64,000 nucleotides of DNA from Burkholderia paludis (GCF_000732615.1 NZ_JPGL01000034.1:36865-100864), one strand, 5' to 3'. Positions 1-9,413 are shown, counted from the first letter of the stretch. A program made the numbers and translations. The notes: generated by a model from the sequence alone, not told the origin.

Positions 1-117
1 CCATTGGGGGGAACCCGAATCGCGCGGCCCGATGTGGCGATATTCAAGTGGCTAAAACAGATCGCATGTCGCCACTCTGGCAAACTACCGACCTCTATTC
101 ATGGAACGGAATGCAAA

Positions 118-930
118 ATGGTTAGGTCAAGATCCGACGAAATCGAGCACCTCGAGGCTGGAGAGGCGCCGGCGGAAAGACCTGCGGTCCAGGTGATCGC
201 GAGAGCGGCCGCGGTGCTTCGGGCGCTCAAGGAGCATCCGGACGGCCTGTCGCTCGGTGAACTCGCAAAGCTGCTCGGCCTGCCGAGGTCCACGGTGCAA
301 CGGATCGTCGACGCGCTTCATGCGGAGAACCTGGTCATTGCTGCGTCACAGGCCCGGGGCGTGCGTCTCGGGCCGGCGCTGCTGCCTCTGGCGGCCGCCG
401 CGAAATTCGCGATCGTCGACATCGCGCGCCCGACCCTCCAGCAGATTTCGCGCGAGTGCGGGGAGACCGTCGATCTGTCGTTGCTCGATGCGGACAAGGT
501 GGTCTTTGTGGACCAGGTCCGCGGCATCCACCGGTTGCGCGCCGAATCCGACATAGGCGTGTCGTTTCCGCTGCACTCGAGCGCGCCCGGAAAGGCGATG
601 CTGGCCGCGATGGATGAGGATGAACGCGACCGTCTCAAGGCCGCATTGCGGCTTGGCAGGCTGACGAGCCGGACGATCGTGTCCTGGGAGGCGCTCGAGG
701 ATTCACTGGCCGAAATTCGCCGTACGGGCCTGAGTAGCGATCTCGAGGAGAATGCCGACGGCGTTTGCGCGATCGCGGCGTCGCTTCGCCTGCCCACCGG
801 CGAGCTGGCGGCGATCTCGATTCCGGTGCCGACCCAGCGCTTCGCGGATCTTCGGGAACAACTCGAGGCGCTGTTGCTGGAGCAGTGCGAGAAATTGCAG
901 CAACGGTTGCGCGGGAGCCGGTTCGGTTAG
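118..930 (+). CDS. IclR-family transcriptional regulator (first of two)
   Basis: A 270-residue DNA-binding regulator. Residues about 23-85 form the IclR winged helix-turn-helix, with the recognition part LGLPRSTVQRIV, and residues about 90-265 form the effector-binding IclR domain (GETVDLSLLD, SSAPGKAMLA). The frame stays open upstream to position 4, but that extension has no family resemblance. The ATG at 118 gives the usual family length, so I chose it. It resembles the second IclR protein at 2634, and the pair flank an MFS exporter, so a common substrate is plausible. The effector is unknown. Family call is secure; target genes are inference. Confidence 0.92.
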   Translation: MVRSRSDEIEHLEAGEAPAERPAVQVIARAAAVLRALKEHPDGLSLGELAKLLGLPRSTVQRIVDALHAENLVIAASQARGVRLGPALLPLAAAAKFAIVDIARPTLQQISRECGETVDLSLLDADKVVFVDQVRGIHRLRAESDIGVSFPLHSSAPGKAMLAAMDEDERDRLKAALRLGRLTSRTIVSWEALEDSLAEIRRTGLSSDLEENADGVCAIAASLRLPTGELAAISIPVPTQRFADLREQLEALLLEQCEKLQQRLRGSRFG

Positions 931-1347
931 GACGTGACGAAACGGGTCGCCGTCGTCGATGCGGACGTCACGGATGGCTCGAGCAGAAGAACCACGAGCG
1001 CGACGCGCGACGGTCGAGCAAGCGGCTGAAGGAATCGGGCACCCGCTGCAGCCGGATCGCCCCGTCGCGCTGCCAATCGCCAATCGTCAGGCGACCGCGA
1101 CGATGGCCTGCCGATGTTCACGCGCGGCGAATCCCTTTCGAACGTGCTCGGGCAACCGTCCGGCCTCGGGCCTCACACGCTGAAGCGGTGGCCCGGCAGC
1201 CATGCGGTCGCAGGTCCCGACCGTTCACGCGGCGGTGCCGGGCGTCCCGGAATGGCCGGTCCGAGCCGGCCATGGATTATCCGCGGCCGCCTGGCCCGCG
1301 ACACCCACGGCCGTCCTGCCCGTTTCCCGCCGCGGCACATCGCGCTT
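931..1347. other. Intergenic stretch, no gene seen
   Basis: This 417-base gap lies between the first IclR gene and the end of the convergent MFS gene. Open frames here show no recognisable domain and no ribosome binding site. I see no clear terminator with a T-tract. Confidence 0.6.
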
Positions 1348-2499
1348 TCACTGCGACTCGGCTTGCACGCGAAGACGGTAGTGTGCGATCGAGACGGCGG
1401 CGATGGCGATGCAGCCCAGGATGAAGGCCGCCGTAAAGACGCGTTGCGTGTTGGCCGCGACGATATCCATGAACGAGGACAGGAACTGGCCGAGAAAGAT
1501 CGACATCGACAGATAGGCCAGATGCCGTCCTCTTTGCGCGACGGGGCTTTGTTCGACGGTCATGTGATTGACCAGCGGCACGGAGAAGCCGAATCCGCAA
1601 CCCATCGCGATCCCGCCGAATACGGCTGCCGCGATCGAGTGGGACAACGCGAACGTGGCGTGCGCCGCGATGTAGCAGGCGAATGCCAGAACGAGGGTTT
1701 GACGTTCGCCGATGGACGACGCCACGCGCGGCATCTGCGAGGCCGCGACGACGGCGACCAGCGATATGAAGGACAGGAAATAGCCCGTCTGCGATTCGCT
1801 CAGGCTCAGCGACCCGAGCAAGAGCGGCAGCGCGATGATCCCCGTGAAGAACAGGACCATCGAGGCGCTGGCCGAGAAGAAGACGAGCTTCAGGCTTGCC
1901 GAAATCGGGGCCGGCTCGGCCTGCGTTTCGGAGCCGTCCTGCCCGATCACGTTGGGAACGAATGCCCACATCATCGCGAGCAGCACCCAGGCGACCAGGT
2001 AGAGCAGGAACGGGAATTGCCAGCCGTAAGCGGCAAGCACGCCGCCGATCGAGAGGAAAATGACGCCCCCCAGTTCGATCGACATGCCTTGCCTCGCGAT
2101 CATGGCCAGGCGCTCCTGGCCCTCATAGAGGGCCGAAATCATCCCGGTGCCGGCGGACATGACGAGGGCGGTTGCGCCGCCGAGCAGCAGCCGGTCCGCG
2201 AGCACCACGTACTCGCCCCGCAGGAAGATGCCGGCGACACCGAGCAATCCGTACAGGAAAAGCCCGATGCACAGCGCGCGGTAGAGCCCGGTGCGCTCGA
2301 TGAACCGGCCGACGATGGGGCCGAAGAGCACGACGCCCAGCGACGGCGTCGTGACGAGCCAGCTTGCCGACGACGGCAAGCCCAGCGCGGTTGCGATGGA
2401 GGGCAGGCCGGGCACGATGACGCAGCCGACCATGATCGTGAGACAGGCGACGCTCAACAAGGTGAAGGCGGCGGCTTTCGATGTGGAACGCGAGTTCAT
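1348..2499 (-). CDS. MFS transporter
   Basis: A 383-residue integral membrane protein of the major facilitator superfamily with about twelve hydrophobic segments. The cytoplasmic loop motif after TM2 is recognisable as FGPIVGRFIERTGLYR. The length is typical of a 12-TM drug or metabolite exporter (DHA1-like). It is transcribed divergently from the IclR gene at 2634 and convergently with the IclR gene at 118. Control by one or both regulators is the natural inference. Substrate cannot be read from the sequence. The ATG at 2499 gives a short N-terminus directly before TM1. Confidence 0.88.
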   Translation of the reverse strand: MNSRSTSKAAAFTLLSVACLTIMVGCVIVPGLPSIATALGLPSSASWLVTTPSLGVVLFGPIVGRFIERTGLYRALCIGLFLYGLLGVAGIFLRGEYVVLADRLLLGGATALVMSAGTGMISALYEGQERLAMIARQGMSIELGGVIFLSIGGVLAAYGWQFPFLLYLVAWVLLAMMWAFVPNVIGQDGSETQAEPAPISASLKLVFFSASASMVLFFTGIIALPLLLGSLSLSESQTGYFLSFISLVAVVAASQMPRVASSIGERQTLVLAFACYIAAHATFALSHSIAAAVFGGIAMGCGFGFSVPLVNHMTVEQSPVAQRGRHLAYLSMSIFLGQFLSSFMDIVAANTQRVFTAAFILGCIAIAAVSIAHYRLRVQAESQ

Positions 2500-2633
2500 G
2501 TTTGCTTCCGATTCCGTGTTGTACTATAGTGTCCGCTCAGTGGAACACCAATATCCTCTGTATGGAACAAGGGTAGGGTGTGCTTGCCGATTGGTCAAGC
2601 GTTCTTTCCGTATAAACCCTAAGGATGTGAAGC
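2500..2633. promoter_or_regulatory. Divergent promoter region with TGGAACA direct repeats
   Basis: The gap between the divergent MFS and IclR genes contains two TGGAACA copies at 2541-2547 and 2563-2569, 22 bp apart and so on the same DNA face. IclR-family operators often contain TGGAA half-sites. A related TGGAAC lies at 102-107, just upstream of the first IclR gene. An AAGGA ribosome binding site at 2621 fits the GTG start at 2634. The operator role is inferred. Confidence 0.45.
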
Positions 2634-3431
2634 GTGGACGAGATACAGGAACCGGAAGCCGACGGTGCGTCGGGCAAGCAGGTCATCGCGCGGGCGGTGG
2701 CGGTGCTGCGTGCTTTGGAAGGGCAATCGGCCGGGCTGAGCCTTTCGCAGATCGCGCGGGCCGCGGCGCTGCCGCGCACGACCGTGCACCGTCTTGTCAA
2801 TGCGCTGGAGGCGCAAGGTTTCGTGGCGACCGGCTCGGCCGGGATCCGCCTGGGGCCGGCGTTGATCCGGCTCGCGGCATCGGCGCACATGGACGTGGTG
2901 GCCGTGGCCAAGCCCTTTGCGGATGCGTTGAGCCGGCGCACGCGCGAGACCGTCGATATCTGCGTGATACGCGGCGCGCATGCGATCTCGGTCGACCAAT
3001 ACCTTTCCGACCAGGAGCTTCGCGTCGGTTCGAGCATCGGCACCGCTTTCCCGCTTCATTGCACCGCCCACGGAAAGGTCTTGCTGTCGTTGCTGAAGGA
3101 CGACGAAGTCGCGTCGCTTCTCGAGCATCCGCTTCAACGGCGCACGCCGGCTACCGTCGTCGAGCAAGAGACGCTGCTCCGGAGCCTGGCGGAGATCCGC
3201 GATCTCGGATACGCCGTTGATCGGGAGGAGCACGCGTCGGGGGTGTGCGGGTTGGGGGTGGCGATCGAAACGGCTTCGCCGCAGAGCTACGCGATGGCGC
3301 TCGCCGTGCCCGCGCTGCGATTCGAGGCGCGATTCGAGGATTTGCTCGCGGCACTTCGACAGACCAAGTCGGAAATTGAATCGGCGCTGGGCGCTACCCG
3401 TGCGGCGAAGGCGGTCGTCGCGCCGTCTTGA
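2634..3431 (+). CDS. IclR-family transcriptional regulator (second of two)
   Basis: A 265-residue IclR regulator starting at GTG with AAGGA nine bases upstream. The winged helix is at about residues 18-80 (LSLSQIARAAALPRTTVHRLV). The C-terminal effector domain follows, with FPLHCTAHGKVLLSLL typical of the family. It is divergent from the MFS exporter and is likely to control it and itself. The close resemblance to the IclR protein at 118 (same VLRALE..GLSL framework) suggests duplication around the transporter. Ligand unknown. Confidence 0.91.
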   Translation: MDEIQEPEADGASGKQVIARAVAVLRALEGQSAGLSLSQIARAAALPRTTVHRLVNALEAQGFVATGSAGIRLGPALIRLAASAHMDVVAVAKPFADALSRRTRETVDICVIRGAHAISVDQYLSDQELRVGSSIGTAFPLHCTAHGKVLLSLLKDDEVASLLEHPLQRRTPATVVEQETLLRSLAEIRDLGYAVDREEHASGVCGLGVAIETASPQSYAMALAVPALRFEARFEDLLAALRQTKSEIESALGATRAAKAVVAPS

Positions 3432-3820
3432 TCTGCCACGCCGGAATCGTGGAGGCCGGTTGGCTTCCGTCGATACGGCGGGTGGATCTTCATGATTCGC
3501 ATTCCTGAGTTTAAAGGCGCGACAGGTTGTCGGGCGACCTGGCAGATCCGGCTGGTGCAGACATCCGGAGCGGGCAACCGGCGGTGGTCGACCGGTTTCG
3601 CGTGCAGGTGTTCGCGATCGGTCCGGCGTTCCGCCATCGGTTCCGCGGGATCGGCGCGGCGGCCGCGTTCTGAAGGTGTCGTTCGTGCGCAGCCGGTCGG
3701 CCGGAACGGCCCGGTGGGTGAAGGTCAGCGTTCCGTTTCGACGGCGCGGCGCCGACAGCCGCCGCGCCGGTTGCCCATGTGACGCCGCCGTCGCGGGGCG
3801 TCACGTTGCGCACGGTCGCG
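3432..3820. other. Intergenic stretch, no gene seen
   Basis: This 389-base gap separates the second IclR gene from the convergent amidohydrolase gene. Possible short frames are Arg-rich and featureless, as expected of non-coding GC-rich DNA. No RNA gene or convincing terminator was recognised. Confidence 0.6.
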
Positions 3821-4771
3821 TTATCGCGCGAGTGCGGCGAGACGCGGGAACAGCGGCAGTGCGTTCGCACGATTGATCGCGGCGTGCCGATCGGCATCCA
3901 GCGCGGCGTACCCGTCCTGCGAATGGGTGAACGACGTGCTGACGGACGGCGGCGCGTACGGGAAGTCGCTGCCGTACAGCACGCGCTCGGGTTGCGCGAA
4001 CGCGACGAGGCTCGGCAGTGCCGACGGCGACGACAGTGCGGTATCGAAGTAGAACCTGCGCAGCAGGTCGAGCAGCCCGTCGCGATCCGGAACGTCGTTG
4101 CGCACGCCTGGTGCAAGTTCGGCGAAGCGGTACGCGGTGTACGGCAGGAAACCGCCGGCATGCGACAGGATGATGCGCACGTTCGGGTAGCGCGCGATCA
4201 CGCCGTTGAGCACGAGTTGCAGGGCCGTGCGGGTCGTGTCGAACGGATAGTCGAGCAGCGGGCCGGGCATGCCGGTCAGCACGTCGATCGCGGGCTTCGC
4301 CGGGTGGATGAACACCACCGCATGACGGCGGTCGAGCGCGGCCCACACCGGGTCGAACGCCGCATCGCCGAGATATTTGCCGCCGTAGTTGCTGAGCAGC
4401 ACGACGCCGTCGGCCTCCAGCGTGTCGAACGCGAAGTCGATTTCGGCGAGCGTGCCGTCGACGTCCGGCAGCGGCAGCGTGGCGAAGTTGCCGAAGCGCG
4501 ACGGCCATTTCGCGACGAGGCCGGCCACGTATTCGTTGACCTGACGCGCCATGTCGAGCTTGGCCTGGCCGGCCCAGCCCTGTACGCCGGGCGCCGTCAG
4601 CGACAGCACGCCGGTCTGGATCTCCAGCGAATCCATGAAGGCCAGTGCGCTTTCCGGGCTCCAGGCGGGGCTGCTCCAGCCCGACGGATCGCCGCCGTGG
4701 GCGGGCAGTGCGTCGGCCCAGAACGGCGGGACGACATGCTGGTGAACATCGATGCGGGTGCGGTTGGACAT
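3821..4771 (-). CDS. Amidohydrolase-2 family metal-dependent hydrolase/decarboxylase
   Basis: A 316-residue TIM-barrel protein of the ACMSD-like amidohydrolase-2 family, whose members hydrolyse or decarboxylate aromatic and related carboxylic acids. Metal and catalytic residues are visible in order: the N-terminal HxH (IDVHQHVVP, about residues 8-12), FIHP, SHAGGFLPY, and the late Asp in YGSDFPYAPP. The frame extends upstream to 4885, but the ATG at 4771 has AGGAG a few bases ahead and puts HxH near the N-terminus. It is divergent from the LysR regulator at 4894, which probably controls it. Substrate cannot be assigned. Confidence 0.88.
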   Translation of the reverse strand: MSNRTRIDVHQHVVPPFWADALPAHGGDPSGWSSPAWSPESALAFMDSLEIQTGVLSLTAPGVQGWAGQAKLDMARQVNEYVAGLVAKWPSRFGNFATLPLPDVDGTLAEIDFAFDTLEADGVVLLSNYGGKYLGDAAFDPVWAALDRRHAVVFIHPAKPAIDVLTGMPGPLLDYPFDTTRTALQLVLNGVIARYPNVRIILSHAGGFLPYTAYRFAELAPGVRNDVPDRDGLLDLLRRFYFDTALSSPSALPSLVAFAQPERVLYGSDFPYAPPSVSTSFTHSQDGYAALDADRHAAINRANALPLFPRLAALAR

Positions 4772-4861
4772 GATTCGGCTCCTGTGAAAGTACGCTGCGT
4801 CGCAACGCCTGACCGTCAGAATGCGCGCCGTTGATTTTTCTATCCAATATATTAAAGTTAA

Positions 4862-4888
4862 CGATTGATTATTCTGGATGATCAATCG
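4862..4888. promoter_or_regulatory. LysR-type operator (T-N11-A)
   Basis: An 8-bp inverted repeat, CGATTGAT, 11 bases, ATCAATCG, sits just ahead of the LysR start at 4894 and upstream of the divergent amidohydrolase gene. It fits the T-N11-A rule for LysR-type regulators. The position, almost touching the regulator's start codon, suggests autorepression together with activation of the divergent gene. Confidence 0.65.
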
Positions 4889-4893
4889 ACTTC

Positions 4894-5778
4894 ATGGACC
4901 TTCGACATTTCCGCTACTTCCTCGCGGTGGCCGAGGAGGGGCATTTCGGTCGCGCGGCGGAGCGGCTGCATATCGTGCAGCCTGCGCTGAGCGTGCAGAT
5001 TCGCGCGCTCGAGGAGGAACTGGGCACGCCGCTGTTCGAGCGCAGTACGCGCAAGGTCGCGTTGACCGACGCCGGCCGGCTGCTGCTGCTCGAGGCGCGG
5101 CGCACGCTCGAGCAGGCCGAGCGCGCGAAGACGCTGATCCAGCGTGCGGCGCGCGGCGAGACGGGCATCGTGCGGATCGGCTTCGTCGGGAACGCGGTCG
5201 CGACCGGACGGCTGTCCGAGGACCTGACCGAGTTTCATGCGAGGTGGCCGGGCGTGGAACTCGACCTGTCCGAAATGGCGCCGGCCGCCCAGCAGGAGGC
5301 GATTCTCGCGGGCCGGCTCGACATCGGCTATTGCCCGGCGCTCGGCGTGGCCTTCGACGAGAAGCTGGCCGTGCAGACGGTCGGCAACTGGTCGTGGGAA
5401 GTCGTGATGAGCGTTCGTCATCCGCTCGCGAAGCGGCGCGTCGTGAACGTTGCCGCAATCGCGGACGAGCCATTCATCCTGTACGGGGCCGACGGCGACG
5501 ACGAAGGGCATCTGGCGACGCTGCGGCAGATGCTCGGCAGGGAACCCCGCATCGCGCACAAGGTGAACAGCACGCTTTCCGTGCTCGCCCTCGCGGCCGC
5601 GGGTCTGGGGCTGGCGCTGACCCCCGAGCCGCTGAACCGCATTGCGGCGCCGAACGTGGTTCACCGGAAGCTGGCGGGAAGCGTGCCGAAATCGAAGCTG
5701 GTGGTGATCAGCCGGATCGCCGGGGAGTGGGGGGCCGTCCGGCAATACCTGGGGATGCTGGGCGAGCACCGCGCGTGA
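4894..5778 (+). CDS. LysR-family transcriptional regulator
   Basis: A 294-residue LysR-type regulator. The N-terminal helix-turn-helix covers about residues 1-60 (MDLRHFRYFLAVAEEGHFGR, then LHIVQPALSVQIRALEEELG). The periplasmic-binding-like effector domain runs from about residue 90 to the end. The start is fixed by the canonical MDLRHFRYF opening. It is divergent from the amidohydrolase gene with a T-N11-A repeat in between, the standard arrangement for a regulator and its target. Inducer unknown; aromatic acids are plausible from the neighbour. Confidence 0.95.
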   Translation: MDLRHFRYFLAVAEEGHFGRAAERLHIVQPALSVQIRALEEELGTPLFERSTRKVALTDAGRLLLLEARRTLEQAERAKTLIQRAARGETGIVRIGFVGNAVATGRLSEDLTEFHARWPGVELDLSEMAPAAQQEAILAGRLDIGYCPALGVAFDEKLAVQTVGNWSWEVVMSVRHPLAKRRVVNVAAIADEPFILYGADGDDEGHLATLRQMLGREPRIAHKVNSTLSVLALAAAGLGLALTPEPLNRIAAPNVVHRKLAGSVPKSKLVVISRIAGEWGAVRQYLGMLGEHRA

Positions 5779-6063
5779 GCGCCGCAACGCACCGCGACCC
5801 GGCCCACGGCGGGACAACTTCCCGTCGTGCAACCGGATCCTGCCCGTGAGCCCGCGATCGTCCGTGTCTTGCGCGAGTGCGATACGTCGCGCGCGGCGTA
5901 TCGACCGGATCGGGAAAATACGGAGAAGGTGTCGCGCGACACGCAATCGAAGTATGCTGTAGCGCCGTCGTTTCACGCGCGCCGCCGGCCCTGCCCGAAG
6001 GGCCGCGGCCCGGTCCGTCGGGCGGCCAGAACAAACAATTTTCGCCCGGGAGTGGGGGCAATC

Positions 6064-7614
6064 ATGACCATGCTGCGTTCGTGGGGTGCGATTCTGTCGT
6101 TGCTGGCGCTCGTGGCATGTGCAAGCCTGCCGCCGCAGGCCGATCGCGCGCCGACGCATGCGTACACCGATACGGACAACACGCGGCTCGGCGTCGCGTT
6201 CCGGCAGCAGGCCGGCACGCATCCGGGGCAGGACGCATTTCATCTGCTGACCGATCCGGTCGACGCGCTGGATGCGCGCGTGCTGCTCGCCGACCGCGCG
6301 GATCGGTCGCTCGACCTTCAGTACTACATCTGGCACGACGACCTGACCGGGCACGAACTGGCCGACGCGATCATTCGCGCGGCCGATCGCGGCGTGCGCG
6401 TGCGTGCGCTGCTCGACGATCTCGGCACGAACGCGGACGACCGCAAGCTGCTCGAGATCAGCTCGCATCCGAACATCGAGATCCGGCTGTTCAACCCGGT
6501 GGCCACGCGCAACTTCAAGAAGATCGGCACGGTATTCGAGTTCTCGCGCGTCAACCGGCGCATGCATAACAAGGCGATGATCGCGGACAACCAGGCGGCG
6601 ATCGTCGGCGGCCGCAATATCGGCGACGAGTACTTCGGCGCATCGTCGATGCTGGAGTTCGGCGATCTCGACGTGGTCGTCCACGGCCCGGTCGTAAAGG
6701 ATATCTCCACCGAATTCGACACGTTCTGGAATTCCCCGTACGCGTATCCGATCGATGCGCTGGTCGGACACGACGCCGCGCCGGGCGGGCTGGACCGGGA
6801 GCGCGAACGCTTGCGCGACTACCTGAGGGCGATGGAGGACAATCCTTACGTGCTGGAGGCGAGGCAACGGCTCGACCAGATCGTGCACGGGCAGGGCACG
6901 GAACTGTCGTGGGGCCGCGCGACGGTGCTGTACGACGACCCCGCGAAGATCGCCCGCGCGCCGAAGGACAGCGACGGGCACCTGATGCCGCAGTTGCGGG
7001 CGCTCGCGCTGCAGCCCGAGCATGACCTGCTGATCGTGTCGCCGTACTTCGTGCCGGGCAAGGACGTCGTCGAGCGGCTGCGTGCGCTCACGGCGCGCGG
7101 CGTGCGCGTGACGGTGCTGACCAACTCGCTCGCGTCGACCGACGTGGCGGCCGTGCATGCCGGCTACCGGCGTTACCGGGGCGATCTGGTGAATGCCGGC
7201 GTGCGGCTGTACGAGCGACGGCCGTCGGGCGACAAGAGCATTTCGAAGCAGGTCATCATCGGGTCGTCACGTGCATCGCTGCATGCGAAGACCTACGTGT
7301 TCGATCACAAGAGCATCTTCATCGGCTCGATGAATCTCGATCCGCGTTCGCTGAATCTCAACACGGAAATCGGCGTCTACTGCGAGTCTCCGGCGATTGC
7401 CTCGCAGGTGGCCGACAATCTGGAGTCGCGACTCGACCGGATCGCGTGGCGGGTCGAGCCGGGTGCCGATGCGGCGGGAACGGGGCGGCTCAAGTGGATT
7501 CAGACCGATTCGGACGGCACGGTCACCGAGTTCGATCACGAACCGGAAGTGTCGGCCCCGCGGCGGATGGAAGTCTGGTTCCTCGGGCTGTTTCCGATCG
7601 AATCGCAACTGTGA
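6064..7614 (+). CDS. Phospholipase D / cardiolipin-synthase-like lipoprotein
   Basis: A 516-residue protein with two HKD motifs of the phospholipase D superfamily: HNKAMIADNQAAIVGG followed by a second, HAKTYVFDHKSIFIGS. Two motifs in one chain make a full active site. The layout resembles the ClsC group of cardiolipin synthases, which join phospholipid headgroups. The N-terminus MTMLRSWGAILSLLALVACA carries a lipobox (LVAC), so it is probably a lipoprotein. The frame is open from 5827, but the ATG at 6064 has a GGGAGTGGGGG ribosome site and starts the signal peptide. It is monocistronic here. A phosphodiesterase role cannot be excluded. Confidence 0.88.
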   Translation: MTMLRSWGAILSLLALVACASLPPQADRAPTHAYTDTDNTRLGVAFRQQAGTHPGQDAFHLLTDPVDALDARVLLADRADRSLDLQYYIWHDDLTGHELADAIIRAADRGVRVRALLDDLGTNADDRKLLEISSHPNIEIRLFNPVATRNFKKIGTVFEFSRVNRRMHNKAMIADNQAAIVGGRNIGDEYFGASSMLEFGDLDVVVHGPVVKDISTEFDTFWNSPYAYPIDALVGHDAAPGGLDRERERLRDYLRAMEDNPYVLEARQRLDQIVHGQGTELSWGRATVLYDDPAKIARAPKDSDGHLMPQLRALALQPEHDLLIVSPYFVPGKDVVERLRALTARGVRVTVLTNSLASTDVAAVHAGYRRYRGDLVNAGVRLYERRPSGDKSISKQVIIGSSRASLHAKTYVFDHKSIFIGSMNLDPRSLNLNTEIGVYCESPAIASQVADNLESRLDRIAWRVEPGADAAGTGRLKWIQTDSDGTVTEFDHEPEVSAPRRMEVWFLGLFPIESQL

Positions 7615-7636
7615 GCGACGAGGCGACGCACGGCGC

Positions 7637-9103
7637 TCAGCCGTGCGTGCGGTCGAGCTGTTCGATAACGGCGGCGAGCTGCGTCGTCGCGGCTTCGATC
7701 GTCGTGCCGGTCAGCCCGGAATATCCGAGCACGAAGCCGTTGTACGGGCGGCCGTCGCCGACGCGGTAGCTGCTCAGCGGCTGAAGCAGCAGGCCATGCG
7801 CGGCCGCGGCGCGGGCGACGTCGGTGTCGTGCAGCGGCAGGGCGAGATCGGCCGACAGATGCATGCCGCCCGGGCTCTCCCGAACGTTCAACACGCCGCC
7901 GAGGTGGCGCGCGAGCGCTGCCTCGAGGCTGCCGCGCCGCTCGGCGTACAGCGCCCGCATCCCGCGCAGGTGCCGCGCAAAGAGCCCGGTGTCGATGAAT
8001 TCGGCCATCGCCAGTTGATCGGCCGAATGACCGCGATGGACGAGTTCGCGCAGCGTTCGGGCGAAGCGATCGACCAGCGCCGGCGGCACCACCATGAACC
8101 CGAGCCGAAGGGCGGGAAACATCGTCTTGCTGAAGGTGCCGAGGTAGCAGACAGGAGCGTCGGCGTGCAAGCCCTGGATCGCCGGCAGCGGCTGGCTGCC
8201 GTGGCGGAACTCGCTGTCGTAATCGTCCTCGATGATCCACGCGCCGCAGGCGCGCGCACGCTCGACGAGCGCCGCTCGCCGCCGGGGGCTCATCAGCGCG
8301 CCGAGCGGGTATTGATGCGACGGCGTCGCATAGATCAGCCGGGGCGGCCGGGTGCGCCATTGTTCGTCGGTCGGCGCCATCCCCTCGCGGTCGACCTCGA
8401 TCGGCACGATATCCAGGCCGGTCGACCGGAACGCGGTCCGCGCGCCGTTGTAGCAGGGGTTTTCGAGCCAGCCGGATTCACCGGGATTCGCCAGCATGCG
8501 CGCGCACAGCTCGAGGCTGCTTTGCGTGCCGTCGGTGATGAACACCTGATCGGTGTCGCAGCGCACGCCGCGCGAGACGCGAATGTAGGCGGCCACGGCG
8601 CGGCGCAATTCGGGCAATCCTTCGACCGGGCCGTATGCGAGCTGTGCGGGCGTGATGATCTTCCATGCGCGCTCGATGCAGCGGCGCCATTGGGCAACGG
8701 GGAATTCGTCGAGCGACGGGAGGCCGGGCACGAACGGCAGCATGCGTTCGGGCTCGGGGTCCGCGTGCTCCAGCCCGCGCACGCGCTCGGACAGCCGAAC
8801 CGGGGCCGGGCCGCTGTCAGGGGCGGCGCTCGCACGGCCGCGTCCGTCCCAGCGCGTGATCGTGCCGTTGCGCGTGGCCGTCACGAAACCCTCTTCGGCA
8901 AGGCGCTCGTACGCGTAGACCGCCGAATTGCGCGCGATGCCCAGCTCCGCCGCGAGTACGCGCGTCGGCACGAGCCGCGTGCCCGGCGGAATGCGGCCGT
9001 CCAGCAGCATGGCGCGCAGGCTCCGGTAGAGGGCTTCCTGCCGGCTGTGCCGTGTCGTGCCGTCCTGTCCGGGAAGCGATGAGATGAGCAGCGCGAGATC
9101 CAT
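7637..9103 (-). CDS. MocR-family regulator (GntR HTH + class I aminotransferase)
   Basis: A 488-residue MocR/PdxR-type regulator. Residues about 17-85 are a GntR winged helix (ILDG-type opening, PTRVLAAELGIARNSAVYAYERL). Residues about 115-488 are an aminotransferase fold with the PLP-contacting EDDYDSEF near 292 and the Schiff-base lysine K326 in GTFSKTMFP. Such proteins use PLP as sensor and often govern vitamin B6 or amino-acid genes. It is divergent from a flavin-binding PNPOx-like gene, which fits a B6-related circuit. Two exact 11-bp repeats overlap its own start codon, suggesting autoregulation. Confidence 0.94.
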   Translation of the reverse strand: MDLALLISSLPGQDGTTRHSRQEALYRSLRAMLLDGRIPPGTRLVPTRVLAAELGIARNSAVYAYERLAEEGFVTATRNGTITRWDGRGRASAAPDSGPAPVRLSERVRGLEHADPEPERMLPFVPGLPSLDEFPVAQWRRCIERAWKIITPAQLAYGPVEGLPELRRAVAAYIRVSRGVRCDTDQVFITDGTQSSLELCARMLANPGESGWLENPCYNGARTAFRSTGLDIVPIEVDREGMAPTDEQWRTRPPRLIYATPSHQYPLGALMSPRRRAALVERARACGAWIIEDDYDSEFRHGSQPLPAIQGLHADAPVCYLGTFSKTMFPALRLGFMVVPPALVDRFARTLRELVHRGHSADQLAMAEFIDTGLFARHLRGMRALYAERRGSLEAALARHLGGVLNVRESPGGMHLSADLALPLHDTDVARAAAAHGLLLQPLSSYRVGDGRPYNGFVLGYSGLTGTTIEAATTQLAAVIEQLDRTHG

Positions 9104-9137
9104 GGGCTGGTTCCAGATATTTTCCTTGGGCTGGTTC
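9103..9137 (-). promoter_or_regulatory. MocR operator candidate: 11-bp direct repeat
   Basis: TGGGCTGGTTC occurs at 9103-9113 and exactly again at 9127-9137, a 24-bp period. The first copy includes the regulator's start codon. Direct repeats with spacing of about two helical turns are typical MocR binding sites. The TGGTTC core recurs at the second MocR locus near 38 kb. Confidence 0.6.
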
Positions 9138-9413
9138 TTTCGAAGATCCGATGTGCGCCGTATCGTTCAGGCTCTCGCGGCGGCGGCCGGCGCGCGGGCC
9201 TTTCCGGCGCTCGTCGCGGATCGTGGCGCGTGCGTATTCTGATCGATCCGGCGAGCGGCTGTCGATGGGCCGGTCGAGCGATCGGGCGGACATGGCGGGC
9301 GCACGTCCGATCCGTTTCCGGACGCGGGGCAAACATAACGACGAACGGATGACCGCATGCTGCCGGCATGCGGACGATTCGACCCGCCAGGGCGCGCAAA
9401 CAGGAAACGAAAC
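9104..9413. other. Divergent intergenic region, MocR / PNPOx-like
   Basis: This 310-base gap holds the promoters of the divergent MocR and PNPOx-like genes. The 11-bp repeats lie at the regulator end. I saw no convincing consensus -35/-10 pair for the rightward gene, and no gene. Confidence 0.6.
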
